NCBI RefSeq assembly: GCF_003605475.1
Contig: NZ_RAHX01000001.1
Coordinates: 186,001 to 250,000, forward strand
Source of the DNA: Aurantiacibacter aquimixticola
Lineage (GTDB): Bacteria > Pseudomonadota > Alphaproteobacteria > Sphingomonadales > Sphingomonadaceae
Direction of reading: 5' to 3'
DNA: 64,000 nucleotides
The first letter of the stretch is position 1. Each line of letters starts with the position of its first letter. The position numbers and the translations under genes were made by a program. Shown here one piece after another: positions 18,759 through 27,208 of the stretch. The notes under the pieces are model-generated. The model was not told the origin of the DNA. It worked only from the letters and a program-made list of their open reading frames with translations, and did not search any database.

Positions 18759-19379
18759 GTGGAGCATGGAGACATTTACACGGCGGACCCGGAAGCTCGG
18801 GATCTGATCTGTCACAGTCCGATCGCGTCGGTCGTCAGCAATCCGCGCCTGCCGGACAATCCGCTGATTGCATGCAACCAGTCCTTTATCGATCTGACCG
18901 GCTATTCAGAGGAAGAGATCATCGGCCGCAATTGCCGTTTTCTGTCCGGCCCCGGCACTGAGCCCTGGCTGACCGAGGCGATCCGCGAAGGTGTGCGTGA
19001 GCAGAAGGCGGTCCTGGTCGAAATACTCAATTACAAGAAGGACGGCACGCCTTTCCGCAACGCCGTCGTCGTTGCGCCGGTTTTCGATGACGATGGCGAG
19101 CTGGCCTATTTCCATGGCTCTCAGATCGAGCTTGAGGAAGGTGCGGAAAGCCCCATGGTCACGCGCCGCGCACGCGCTGCGGAGAAGCTGAAAGACCTCT
19201 CAAAGCGCCAGTTCGAGGTGCTGCAGATGGTTGCCGCAGGCTTGCGCAACAAGCAGATCGCCTACGAACTCGGTCTGTCGGAAAAGACGGTCAAGATGCA
19301 TCGGGGCCTGGCGATGGAAAAGCTCGGCGCGCAAAGCAGCGCGGACATGATCCGCCTGGCGGTCGAAGCGGGCGTCTGA
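18759..19379 (+). CDS. LOV-HTH blue-light transcription factor, EL222-like
   Basis: A 206-residue protein with an N-terminal LOV (PAS) domain and a C-terminal LuxR-type DNA-binding domain. The LOV core shows GRNCRFLSG with the flavin-adduct cysteine (Cys59), [14 protein letters not shown] and GSQIEL. The HTH shows [18 protein letters not shown]. As I recall it, Erythrobacter litoralis EL222 is very similar along its whole length. In EL222 blue light forms a Cys-FMN adduct, releases the HTH, and the protein dimerises on DNA and activates transcription. The GTG at 18759 gives the right length, with AGGAGG at 18736-18741 somewhat far upstream. An ATG at 18633 lies inside the ABC gene and is unlikely. 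Target genes are unknown. Confidence 0.92.
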   Translation: MEHGDIYTADPEARDLICHSPIASVVSNPRLPDNPLIACNQSFIDLTGYSEEEIIGRNCRFLSGPGTEPWLTEAIREGVREQKAVLVEILNYKKDGTPFRNAVVVAPVFDDDGELAYFHGSQIELEEGAESPMVTRRARAAEKLKDLSKRQFEVLQMVAAGLRNKQIAYELGLSEKTVKMHRGLAMEKLGAQSSADMIRLAVEAGV

Positions 19380-19545
19380 AGCCGCCACGCGCTCGCACGG
19401 CACAAAGCCTATCTTTTGTTTATGCACCAACGGCGTAAGCCGAACCTGCATCGCAGCCGGACGCGCGGGGCTGTTCTCCCCCTCTCGCCTCGCTCCCTCC
19501 ATCCCACCTCTCCGGCCGCGATGCCCTTCGGGTCGCTTCGAAGAG

Positions 19546-20082
19546 TCAGCCGAGCAGATGCGGGCCGAGCGCCACGAGCATGCGCGTGTCGATAGCCACG
19601 CCCCTATCGCGGAAATCTGCAATAACCCTGGGAAAGTCGGACAGACCGACGCGGTGCGTGGTAATGTCTTCACCGCCCACGCCGCCTCCCGGCCCGACTT
19701 TCGATAGGCCGGTCGCCTTCAGCAGCGTGAAGCCCTCATCGATCATTCCTGGCGAGGACACGAAATCGCCGATTTCTTCCCAGCACTCTGCGCGGTAGCC
19801 AGTTTCTTCTTCCAGTTCGCGTTTGGCGGCGCTCAGAGGATCGTCGTTCTCTCCCCCATCGTCATCGCCGATCAGCCCGGCGGGGAGTTCCACGGACCGG
19901 CAGCCCAGCGGCACGCGATATTGTTCGACCAGCAGGATGTGGCCATCCTCCACGGCAAGGATCACCGCCGCGCGGACGTTTTCATTGCGCGTCGCATATT
20001 CCCAGCGGCCCCGCTTTTTCGCGGTGATCCAGTCGCCTTTCCAGACGATCTCTTCGGGCGCATCGGCATCGGGTGTGGGCAT
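19546..20082 (-). CDS. NUDIX hydrolase, ADP-ribose pyrophosphatase type
   Basis: A 178-residue NUDIX protein. The Nudix box is GLIGDDD...PLSAAKRELEEETGYRAE with the RELxEETG core; a few extra acidic residues (GGENDD) lie inside the box. VEQYRVPLG and ELPAG just before it are typical of ADP-sugar pyrophosphatases. The likely reaction is ADP-ribose to AMP plus ribose 5-phosphate in the cytoplasm. It is the last gene of a minus-strand group with lemA and the two TPM genes, 21 bases after the second TPM gene. The insertion in the Nudix box is unusual and could tune substrate choice. Confidence 0.88.
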   Translation of the reverse strand: MPTPDADAPEEIVWKGDWITAKKRGRWEYATRNENVRAAVILAVEDGHILLVEQYRVPLGCRSVELPAGLIGDDDGGENDDPLSAAKRELEEETGYRAECWEEIGDFVSSPGMIDEGFTLLKATGLSKVGPGGGVGGEDITTHRVGLSDFPRVIADFRDRGVAIDTRMLVALGPHLLG

Positions 20083-20103
20083 TGGTGGGGCGCTATCGGA
20101 GGG

Positions 20104-20778
20104 TCAGAGCTCGATCAAGCGATCGGGCAGTTCGTTCTTGTCCTCGCTGCCACGCGGGAAATGCTCGGACAGCACGACGCCTACGTCGCGAACGCCCGCC
20201 GCAATCCCCTCGGCGATGCAGCCCTTGCGGATTTCCGCAAGCATGTCGGCCATCGCCTCTCCCCAGACTTCGGCCTGCACTTTCACCGCGATCGGTTCGT
20301 CGGCGACGATTTCGGCGCGGTGCTCGCGCATGGAAAGATACAGCAGCACGCCGGTACGGCCATGCGTGCGGCCCTCCGCGCCCACCTTGAAATGGCGCAC
20401 GGCTCGGCGGCGAACGCGCTGCGCCTTCAGTGGGGCGGGTGTAAGGGCGAAACGCAGGGCCGGGATCAGGAACAACGCCCATGTTGACACGAAGGCGATC
20501 AGGCCGAGCGCGATGGTCATGCTGGCAAGTTCTCCGGTTGACCATTCATGGCCCCAACCGGCGAATGCCCCGTCCCAGAAATCGAGGAAGGGCTGCGGGA
20601 AAGCGGCGAACAGACTCATCGCGGTAAAGGCCACCGCCGCCGCCCAGGTCAGCGCCACATCGGTGTAACTGTCGGACGCATCGGCGATAACCGGCACGAT
20701 CTCACCGCTGGTGGTGCTTTCCGCCTGACTGACCGCACCGGAGACGAGTTTGTGTTTCTCTTCGCTCAGATACGCCAT
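20104..20778 (-). CDS. TPM-domain membrane protein
   Basis: A 224-residue protein with a TPM domain (TSGEIVPVIADASDSYTDVAL near the N-terminus, HREHRAEI-type segments later). Two hydrophobic segments lie in the middle, near ALTWAAAVAFTAMSLFAAF and MTIALGLIAFVSTWALFLI. The ATG at 20778 overlaps the stop of the upstream TPM gene (TGATG). A longer reading with an Arg-rich N-terminus is only antisense-like frame of the glycine-repeat region. Bacterial TPM proteins are often encoded with LemA, as here; a role in envelope quality control or acid phosphatase-like activity has been suggested for the family, without firm proof. Confidence 0.85.
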   Translation of the reverse strand: MAYLSEEKHKLVSGAVSQAESTTSGEIVPVIADASDSYTDVALTWAAAVAFTAMSLFAAFPQPFLDFWDGAFAGWGHEWSTGELASMTIALGLIAFVSTWALFLIPALRFALTPAPLKAQRVRRRAVRHFKVGAEGRTHGRTGVLLYLSMREHRAEIVADEPIAVKVQAEVWGEAMADMLAEIRKGCIAEGIAAGVRDVGVVLSEHFPRGSEDKNELPDRLIEL

Positions 20779-21644
20779 CACCAGCCTCCCGACGCGCCGC
20801 CGCCGCCCGACATGCCGCCGCCGAAGCCGCCAAAGCCGCCTCCACCGCCGCCGCCGAAACCGCCGCCTCCGCCCCAGCCGCCACCGCCGCCCCAATCATC
20901 GCCATCAGAAAGGCCGCGCGCGATTGCCTTGCCCGCTTCCCACAGAATGATGTCGCCGACGACGCCGCCCATGCCGCCGCGGCGATAGCGCCGCTTGCGA
21001 CCGCGTCCACCGAGCATGGGCAGGACGAAGAAGAAGAATATGAAGCCAAGCCAGATCAGCGTGCCGATGGGAAAGCCGCCCTCGCTGCGCCGTTGGTTCT
21101 GTGCGGCGGCCTCTGCCGCCTCTTCGATGGCGATCGCATCCTGGGGACTGTTGGCGAGGTGATCCAGGATGGCGTCCACACCCTGCGTGACGCCGCCATC
21201 GAAATCCCCCGCCTTGAAACGCGGCGTGATGACATTGTTGATGACGCGGCCGGCCATGATGCCGCCGAAATAGGGATGCAGCCCATAGCCGACCTCGATG
21301 CGCATCTTGCGGTCATCCCGTGCCACCAGAAGGAGCAGTCCGGTATCGCGCTGCTCGCCGCCAATGCCCCACTCGCCAAACAGCGCCGTCGCATAGGGTT
21401 CGATATTTGAGCCGTTCAGAGACGGCACCGTCGCGACGATGATGGCATTGCCCGTTTCGCGATTGTAATCGCTCAGCCGCCGATCGAGATCGGCCTCCGT
21501 CGCAGCCGACAGAATATCCGCTCCGTCATAGACAGGGCCATCCGGGCGCTCCGGAAAGTCGTAAGTCTGCCCCGCCGCGGGCAGGGCGATGGCGGCCAGC
21601 AGCGCCGCCAGTGTCAGCGCGATGGAGCGTAGTCTAGAGGTCAC
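20778..21644 (-). CDS. TPM-domain protein with glycine-rich tail (YgcG-like)
   Basis: A 288-residue protein. A signal peptide (about residues 1-26) precedes the TPM domain (GADILSAATEADLDRRL, GYGLHPYFGGIMAGRVINN). A hydrophobic segment (GTLIWLGFIFFFFVLPML) follows. The C-terminal 50 residues are almost pure glycine with Trp/Phe (GGGGGWGGGGGFGG). This layout matches the YgcG-type TPM proteins found with LemA. It starts 8 bases after lemA ends and its stop overlaps the next TPM start. The glycine-rich tail is coded by a low-complexity GCC/CCG stretch at about 20780-20900, a likely hotspot for length change. Confidence 0.88.
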   Translation of the reverse strand: MTSRLRSIALTLAALLAAIALPAAGQTYDFPERPDGPVYDGADILSAATEADLDRRLSDYNRETGNAIIVATVPSLNGSNIEPYATALFGEWGIGGEQRDTGLLLLVARDDRKMRIEVGYGLHPYFGGIMAGRVINNVITPRFKAGDFDGGVTQGVDAILDHLANSPQDAIAIEEAAEAAAQNQRRSEGGFPIGTLIWLGFIFFFFVLPMLGGRGRKRRYRRGGMGGVVGDIILWEAGKAIARGLSDGDDWGGGGGWGGGGGFGGGGGGGFGGFGGGMSGGGGASGGW

Positions 21645-21652
21645 CGGACTGC

Positions 21653-22333
21653 TCAGTTGGCAGCCGCGGCGCGGTCCTCTTGCGTGTTGTCGTTGCTGGC
21701 GGCAGGCGTGTCGCTGCCCTGACCCTCGTCAATGATGCGCGAGAGATCGACATCGGGATTCTCGCTGTCGCTCGCCTCGAAATATTCCAGCGGCTCGGAG
21801 CCGTGAATGATGTTGGCGCCGATGGTGGACGGAAAGGTGCGGATTTCGGTGTTATAGTCCCGCGCCAACTCGTTGTACCGAACGCGCTCGGTGTTCACGA
21901 GATTGTTCGCTTCATCGAGGGCCACGCGCAGATCCGACCATGCGGCGCTGCTGCTGATTTCGGGATAGCTTTCGATCACCGTGCGCAGCTGGCCGAGCGC
22001 CTGCGTCAGCTGGTTCTGCGAGGCCTGAAAGTTCTGGAACGTCTCGGGATTGGAAAGATCGTCCGTCGTTATGTTGATCGCCGTGGCTCTGGCGCGGGCG
22101 TCGATCACTTCGGTCAGGATGTTCCGCTCCGAAATGGCTTCGGCCTGCGCGACTTCGACCAGACCCGGAATCAGATCGCTGCGCCGTTGCAGCGCGCTCT
22201 CGACATTACCCCACTGCGCCTTCGCAGCCTCTTCGGCGGCGGGCACGGAATTGATCCCACACGAGGCGATGACAAGACTGCCGATCACGAGGGCCATGAG
22301 CCTGGCAAGGGAAGCGAGTGGGCGAGCGAGCAT
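21653..22333 (-). CDS. lemA: LemA-family protein
   Basis: A 226-residue LemA protein. The N-terminal signal has a lipobox-like VIASCG. It is followed by the family hallmarks: AQWGNVESALQRRSDLIPGLVEVAQ and YNELARDYNTEIRTFPSTI. The mature part is mainly helical. The ATG at 22333 has GGAGGA seven bases upstream; an in-frame TTG at 22348 is less likely. It heads the group lemA-TPM-TPM-NUDIX. LemA and TPM genes co-occur widely; the biochemical role is poorly defined. Confidence 0.92.
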   Translation of the reverse strand: MLARPLASLARLMALVIGSLVIASCGINSVPAAEEAAKAQWGNVESALQRRSDLIPGLVEVAQAEAISERNILTEVIDARARATAINITTDDLSNPETFQNFQASQNQLTQALGQLRTVIESYPEISSSAAWSDLRVALDEANNLVNTERVRYNELARDYNTEIRTFPSTIGANIIHGSEPLEYFEASDSENPDVDLSRIIDEGQGSDTPAASNDNTQEDRAAAAN

Positions 22334-22466
22334 GCGAAGTTCCTCCAATCCGTGGTGTGTTGCCTATATAGCACGGCTGACGTTTGGCACAAGGCAAAGC
22401 CGCGTGCTTGCGCCCAGTTTTGGTTTTTGGCAGACATTAACGACAATCAACTCGGGAGGGACGCCG

Positions 22467-22901
22467 ATGCTGAACGATTTCAAGGAATTCATCGCCAAGG
22501 GCAATGTCATGGAATTGGCCGTGGCTGTCATCATCGGGGCGGCATTCGGCGCGATCGTCACCTCGCTGACCGACGACATTATAATGCCGGTCGTCGGCGC
22601 GATTTTCGGCGGCGCGGATTTCTCCAACTATTTCATCCTGCTCGGCACGCCGGAAGGCTATGCCGGGTCGACCAGCGATTACGCGGCCCTGAAAGAAGCC
22701 GGCGCAGCGATGATCGGCTACGGCGCGTTCATCACCGCGATCATCAATTTCCTGATCCTCGCCTTCATCATTTTCCTGCTGGTCCGCTACGCCAAAAAGG
22801 TGATGGCGGAATTCGAAGAGAAGAAAACCGAAGAGGAAAGCGGCCCGAGCGAGATCGACCTGCTCAAGGAAATTCGCGACGAGCTGAAAAAGCGGCCCTG
22901 A
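22467..22901 (+). CDS. mscL: Large-conductance mechanosensitive channel MscL
   Basis: A 144-residue MscL. It has the N-terminal amphipathic helix (MLNDFKEFIAKGNVMELAVA), first membrane helix VIIGAAFGAIVTSLTDDIIMP, a periplasmic loop, second helix FLILAFIIFLLVRYAKK and a charged C-terminal helix. The ATG at 22467 has GGGAGGG five bases upstream. The channel opens under membrane tension to release solutes on hypo-osmotic shock. It is monocistronic and divergent from lemA. Confidence 0.95.
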   Translation: MLNDFKEFIAKGNVMELAVAVIIGAAFGAIVTSLTDDIIMPVVGAIFGGADFSNYFILLGTPEGYAGSTSDYAALKEAGAAMIGYGAFITAIINFLILAFIIFLLVRYAKKVMAEFEEKKTEEESGPSEIDLLKEIRDELKKRP

Positions 22902-22970
22902 TCGGGCGATCTGGGGAGGGCACGGAAGGACATGTGCCCCTTGCTGTCCCTTGCCTGCCCCTTGCGGGAC

Positions 22971-22999
22971 TTCACAAACCGGGTCGGCTCACCTATATC
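22971..22999 (+). promoter_or_regulatory. Sigma-70-like promoter for ssrA
   Basis: TTCACA (22971-22976) and TATATC (22994-22999) are 17 bases apart, giving an expected transcription start near 23006. This is just before the acceptor piece of the tmRNA gene. Each hexamer is close to the TTGACA/TATAAT consensus (one and two mismatches). Confidence 0.5.
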
Positions 23000-23005
23000 G
23001 ACATG

Positions 23006-23345
23006 GCCCGTTTCGGCGGGCTATGGCGATAAATTGCGCCGTGCAATAGGTACAGCGGACCCGGGGGCAGTACCCGGCGGCTCCACCAAAAATGGCGGGT
23101 TTTCGCCACTTCTGACGGGGCCGAACCAGGATCGACGTGTGCTGAAAGACGGTGTTTTTGCCCGGGCTGAGTATCCCGCAAAACTGTTCAAAACACACAA
23201 GTGCCAACGATAACGAAGCACTCGCTATTGCTGCGTAATGTGATGTCCTAACGGACTGAATTTACAAAGTTAAAGCGCGGTTGGACCCACCGGGCAACAG
23301 AAGCGGATTCCGGGGCTCCGAGGGTAGCTAGCAACAGAAACCCTC
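23006..23345 (+). ncRNA. ssrA: Two-piece (permuted) tmRNA
   Basis: The alphaproteobacterial permuted tmRNA gene. The acceptor piece comes first. Its T-arm is CCGGG-GGCAGTA-CCCGG (23061-23077) and its 3' end is CGGCTCC-A-CCA (23078-23088). A spacer (23089-23117) with a TGGCG/CGCCA hairpin is presumably removed. The coding piece begins at GGGGCCG (23118-23124), which pairs with CGGCTCC to make the acceptor stem. The tag frame starts at GCC 23203 and ends at TAA 23236-23238, encoding ANDNEALAIAA. The outer ends are estimates: the start from the promoter, the end from a GAGGGT/ACCCTC hairpin (23320-23345). It rescues stalled ribosomes. Confidence 0.93.
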
Positions 23346-23356
23346 ACCTTACCCTT

Positions 23357-23596
23357 CTATTCAACTGGCGCGGTTTTCCGCTCTGCCTTTTCGTATCGCA
23401 ATGCGTCGAGAATTTTCGCGCCTGCGAGGAATACCGCACCGGTGCAGGCCAGGAACAGTGCGTATCCGCCCCAGCCGGGGAACTGCTCGAGATATTGTGC
23501 CCCGCGGCTCGTCGCGCCCAAAGCGAGGGCGTAGATGATGAGAAACGCTTCCCAGCGCGTCTTGATTACGAACAGCCGTGCGACCTTGCGAAACAT
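23357..23596 (-). CDS. Small two-helix membrane protein, unknown function
   Basis: A 79-residue protein. It has a basic N-terminus (MFRKVARLFVIKTRWE) and two hydrophobic segments (FLIIYALALGATSRGAQYL and GGYALFLACTGAVFLAGAKIL). A charged tail follows. The composition and length look like a real small inner-membrane protein. I do not recognise a named family. It is convergent with ssrA, ending 12 bases from its presumed 3' end. Confidence 0.6.
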   Translation of the reverse strand: MFRKVARLFVIKTRWEAFLIIYALALGATSRGAQYLEQFPGWGGYALFLACTGAVFLAGAKILDALRYEKAERKTAPVE

Positions 23597-23712
23597 GCGA
23601 AACCTTTCTTAACGACCCACAGAGCAAATGGCGTGCCAAGCACGCAGTTCCGCGATTGTGCATGGTTAAGCTGGCTCCGCCTGTAAAGCAAATCGACGCC
23701 AAGTGTCGGTTT

Positions 23713-24957
23713 TCAAAGAAGTCCGGAAAGTTCGAGCGCTTCCAGCAGTTTCGCACGAGCCGTCTGCACGGTGTCGGCAAGCCGATCGTCCCCCACATCC
23801 GCCGCAGCGATCTTTTCCGGCCACCATTGCTCGATCACCGCCTCGATCCGGTCGGCCTTCTCGCTATCGAGAACGAAGCGCGGATCCACGGCTAGCGGAT
23901 CGGCGACAACGCGAAGCCGCAGGCATGCCGGGCCGCCGCCATTGGCCATGCTCTGCCGCACATCGACGACTTCGACGCGCCTGATCGGGCCATGGCCTTC
24001 CTGCATCGTCTGCAGCCAGTTCCATACGGCGTCGTTATCTCGGCATTCTTCCGGCACGACCAGCGTCATCGCGCCGTCGGGAGGCGTGATCAGTTGTGCA
24101 TTGAACAGATACGAGCCGACAGCATCGGCAAGGCTCACGGCTTCGGAAGGTACTTCGACCACCTCGACGCCTGCAAAGCGCTCTCTGATTGCATCGTAGG
24201 TGCCTTGCGGATCCACGAAGGCCTGCGCATGGGTGAAAAGCACATGTTCGTTGGCAACTGCCACCACGTCGTTGTGAAATGCGCCGGCGGCGATAGCTTC
24301 CGGGTTCTGCTCGATGAAAAGTGAATGCTCCACGCCGTGACGGCGCGCCACGATCCGGCTCGCCTGCTCGTGCTGGCGCGCTGGAAAAGGCCCGCCGCTG
24401 CGGCCGTAGACAAACACTTCGAGACCCGCTTCGCCGTGTTGCGAAGCAAACCGCATATGATTTGCGGCACCTTCATCGCCAAAGCAGGGTGGAACCGGCT
24501 CGTGCACCGCAAAATGCGCAGTATTTGCAAAAGCGAGCCGAAGCTGCGCCAGCGTGTCCGGCCATTCCTGGCTGCGGTGCGGCATGGTGACGAGGTTGGC
24601 GACGGTCAGATGACAACGCCCGTCTGCCGTATCTGCCGCCGGACTCACCGTGGCGGCGTTCGCCGTCCACATCGAACTCGCGGACCACGCGCCGGCGATA
24701 AGGGCCGGGTCGGTTGCTTCGTTCGCTGAGAGCGCATCGAGCCAGGCGGCATTCGGGCGTGGCAGGGGCAGGAAAAAGCCCTGCGCAAGCCCCATCGCCA
24801 TGTTGCGGCGCATTTTCGCAACGCCCTGCAGCGCGGCAGCGCGCGGGTGCGAGACGTCGCCAGCGTTTTTCGTCGCGGCGAGATTGCCGAGACTGAGCCC
24901 GGCATAATTGTGGCTTGGCCCGACAATGCCGTCGAAATTGATCTCGACGACGCTCAT
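23713..24957 (-). CDS. astB: N-succinylarginine dihydrolase
   Basis: A 414-residue AstB, second step of the arginine succinyltransferase pathway: N-succinylarginine to succinylornithine, ammonia and CO2. It begins VEINFDGIVGPSHNYAGLS, the family hallmark. The catalytic cysteine lies in MANGGGPACLRLRV near the C-terminus and the histidine in AGAFHNDVV. The ATG at 24957 overlaps the astA stop (TGATG). It is slightly shorter than E. coli AstB. It is the last gene of the minus-strand block. Confidence 0.95.
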   Translation of the reverse strand: MSVVEINFDGIVGPSHNYAGLSLGNLAATKNAGDVSHPRAAALQGVAKMRRNMAMGLAQGFFLPLPRPNAAWLDALSANEATDPALIAGAWSASSMWTANAATVSPAADTADGRCHLTVANLVTMPHRSQEWPDTLAQLRLAFANTAHFAVHEPVPPCFGDEGAANHMRFASQHGEAGLEVFVYGRSGGPFPARQHEQASRIVARRHGVEHSLFIEQNPEAIAAGAFHNDVVAVANEHVLFTHAQAFVDPQGTYDAIRERFAGVEVVEVPSEAVSLADAVGSYLFNAQLITPPDGAMTLVVPEECRDNDAVWNWLQTMQEGHGPIRRVEVVDVRQSMANGGGPACLRLRVVADPLAVDPRFVLDSEKADRIEAVIEQWWPEKIAAADVGDDRLADTVQTARAKLLEALELSGLL

Positions 24958-25967
24958 CACGGGATGCTCCATACGGTGTCGCCTTGTGATACCCGCAAAA
25001 GGTCGGCTGCTTGGGCGTCGATGGCGACTCCATCGCCGCGCAGCTCTCTCGCGCCATAGCAACAGCGGAAGTCGGCGAGCCGACCGGCAGCGATCAGCGC
25101 TTTCTCACCTTTGTCGAGATCGGTCGCTTCGATGGATCCGCCATGGGCCTCCGATATAGTGTGCACGCGATCGGTCTGGGTCAGCATGGTCGGGCCGCCG
25201 TCAAAAATATCGACAAAGCCCTGATAGGCGAAACCTTCATTCTCCAGCATGCGCATCGCGGCCCTTCCGGAAGGGTGAGGCAGGCCGATGACTTTGCGCG
25301 CCTCCTCGCCCAGCATTGCGATGTAGACCGGGTGCTTGGGCATCAGGTCGGCGATGAACTGGTTGCCGTGGATCGCGTTGAATTCGTCGGCTTCCTGAAA
25401 GGACATGCCGAAGAATTTGCCGCCTATCGCGTCCCAGAAGGGCGATCCGCCGCGCTCGTCGATGATTCCGCGGAGCTCAGCCAAGATGCGGTCCCCAAAC
25501 CGTTCCCGATGCGCGGCAATGAAGAGGTAGCGGCTGCGTGCGAGCAGCATGCCGAGCCCTCCTGCGCGCTCGCCGGGGTGCAGGAATAGTCCGCCGACTT
25601 CACTGCACCCGCCCAGATCGTTGACCAGGCTAAGCAGTTCCGCCTTCACAGTGCGATCGAGCTCCTGCGAGTGCTGCGTCAAGGTCGTGATGCGGTAAGA
25701 GTAGAATGGCCATTGGTCACCCACCGCGGTGAAGAGCTGGCACGTGCCACGCACGTCTCCGCTTTCGGTATTTTCGAGCACCAGCACGTAGGTCTCTGCC
25801 GAGACATCATCGCCGACACGGGCGAAGGCAGCGTCCGATCCAGCCAGCTTTCCGGTCAACGAGCCGCGATCCGGTGGGAGGTTCGTGAAGCCGCCACCTG
25901 TCAACTTCGCCATTTCGTAGAGCGGCTGGAGATCGTCTGCCGTGGCAGCGCGCATCACGAAGCTCAC
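24957..25967 (-). CDS. astA: Arginine N-succinyltransferase
   Basis: A 336-residue AstA, transferring succinyl from succinyl-CoA to arginine. Family features include VMRAATADDLQPLYEMAK, GGFTNLPPDRGSL, VGGLFLHPGERAGGLGMLLAR and GKFFGMSFQEADEF. The start overlaps the stop of the M20 gene (ATGA, 25964-25967) and its stop overlaps astB. astC, astD and astE are not in the window. Confidence 0.95.
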   Translation of the reverse strand: MSFVMRAATADDLQPLYEMAKLTGGGFTNLPPDRGSLTGKLAGSDAAFARVGDDVSAETYVLVLENTESGDVRGTCQLFTAVGDQWPFYSYRITTLTQHSQELDRTVKAELLSLVNDLGGCSEVGGLFLHPGERAGGLGMLLARSRYLFIAAHRERFGDRILAELRGIIDERGGSPFWDAIGGKFFGMSFQEADEFNAIHGNQFIADLMPKHPVYIAMLGEEARKVIGLPHPSGRAAMRMLENEGFAYQGFVDIFDGGPTMLTQTDRVHTISEAHGGSIEATDLDKGEKALIAAGRLADFRCCYGARELRGDGVAIDAQAADLLRVSQGDTVWSIP

Positions 25968-27172
25968 AAAGCCTCTCCTGTGGCCAGGCGATGGAGAACC
26001 ACAGCGGAGAGCTGCGCGCGTTCAGTCAGGCTCGGGACGATCATGAATTCGTCCGGCGAGTGTATCTTGCCACCACGAACGCCCATCGTGTCGACCACGG
26101 GCACGTGGTTGGCTGCAATGTTGTTTCCATCGCAAACGCCGCCCGTGCTCTTCCAGCCGATTGTCTGGCCAAGCGCCGCACCGCTGTCTCGCACCAGATC
26201 GAACAGCTTCTGCGCCCGCTCGTCCACCGGTTTCGGTGGCCGCGAAATGCCGCCATGCAAGTGGACTGAGACGCCATGCGCTTTCTCGAGCTCCGCCAGC
26301 ATCGCTTGCAGGTCCAGCGCGAAACGTTTGCCAGCCTCGATGCTTTTCGGACGAATGTTGAACCGCAAAACGGCATGATCGGGCACGACGTTATTCGCCG
26401 CGCCGCCATCGATTTTGGCCGGATTGATGGGCAGCTCTGCATGCTGCATCGCCTTCAGGCGCACGGCGCAATCGGCCGCCGCCACCACAGCGTTGCGCCC
26501 GTCCTCCGGATTGCGACCGGCATGGGCGGAGCGTCCGGCGAAGGTCACCGCATAATTGCCACTGCCGCCGCGGGCGTGAGCGAGTGTTCCGTCGGGCAGG
26601 GCCGACGGCTCGTAAGTCAGCGCGGCAAGCTTACCGCGCGCGAGCTCGTCGATCAGCGCGGCGGAAGCGAGCGAACCCGTCTCCTCATCCGAATTGATCA
26701 TGACATCATATCCGACCGAGGCGGCGGCATCGCTGGTCTCGAAAGCTGTCAGCGCTTCGAGTATAATCGCAAGGCCTGCTTTCATGTCGGCGGTGCCGGG
26801 ACCGTTCAGCGTCTCGTCGTCCAGCCAGGTCTGCTCCTGAAAGGGGTGATCGGCCGGAAAGACGGTGTCCATATGGCCGGTCAGCAACAGGCGGCGCTGC
26901 GCGTCCGGTCGGACCGAGCAAACCATGTGCTGCCCATGCGGCTTTTCGACCTCTTTCCCGTCGGCATTCACCACCATTACCCGGGCCGGTTCGCGCAGAT
27001 TGACGTCTCCGGGCAGGCTCGAAAAGGCATCGGCCAGTCGATCGGCGACCTGCGCCAGGCCATTGAGATTGGAAGTGCCGGAATTGATAGCGGCCCATTC
27101 CTGCGTCCGCTCGAGCATGCGCTTCTGATCGATGCCTTCGAGCAGCTGCGTCTCTGTCTTGGAAAGCTGTTT
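25964..27172 (-). CDS. M20-family metallopeptidase, carboxypeptidase G2-like
   Basis: A 402-residue zinc hydrolase. The M20 metal ligands are in order: TGHMDTVFP, GPGTADMKAG, NSDEETGS (general base and ligand), and HSPDEFM near the end. A dimerisation lid (RSAHAGRNPEDGRNAV) sits in the middle. Carboxypeptidase G2-like enzymes cleave N-acyl-glutamates. It is coupled to astA by a 4-base overlap, and the last step of that pathway is hydrolysis of N-succinylglutamate, normally by AstE. It is therefore a reasonable candidate to do that job here; this is inference. ATG 27172 is preferred to an ATG 33 bases upstream. Confidence 0.85.
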   Translation of the reverse strand, partial: KQLSKTETQLLEGIDQKRMLERTQEWAAINSGTSNLNGLAQVADRLADAFSSLPGDVNLREPARVMVVNADGKEVEKPHGQHMVCSVRPDAQRRLLLTGHMDTVFPADHPFQEQTWLDDETLNGPGTADMKAGLAIILEALTAFETSDAAASVGYDVMINSDEETGSLASAALIDELARGKLAALTYEPSALPDGTLAHARGGSGNYAVTFAGRSAHAGRNPEDGRNAVVAAADCAVRLKAMQHAELPINPAKIDGGAANNVVPDHAVLRFNIRPKSIEAGKRFALDLQAMLAELEKAHGVSVHLHGGISRPPKPVDERAQKLFDLVRDSGAALGQTIGWKSTGGVCDGNNIAANHVPVVDTMGVRGGKIHSPDEFMIVPSLTERAQLSAVVLHRLATGEAL

Positions 27173-27208
27173 CATCGGCAACCGCACTGACTGCGACAGG
27201 GCCAAGTG

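Noticed and set aside
20779..20895. N-terminal Arg-rich extension of the downstream TPM protein
   Set aside because: It is the out-of-frame reading of the upstream gene's glycine codons; the real start is the ATG at 20778 that overlaps the upstream stop.
20780..20910. Tandem GCC/CCG-type repeat considered as a satellite or CRISPR-like array
   Set aside because: It simply codes the glycine-rich tail of the TPM protein; no spacers or regular units.
22932..23221. Short reading frames on both strands over 22.9-23.2 kb
   Set aside because: They fall inside the ssrA promoter and tmRNA gene, which explain the sequence.
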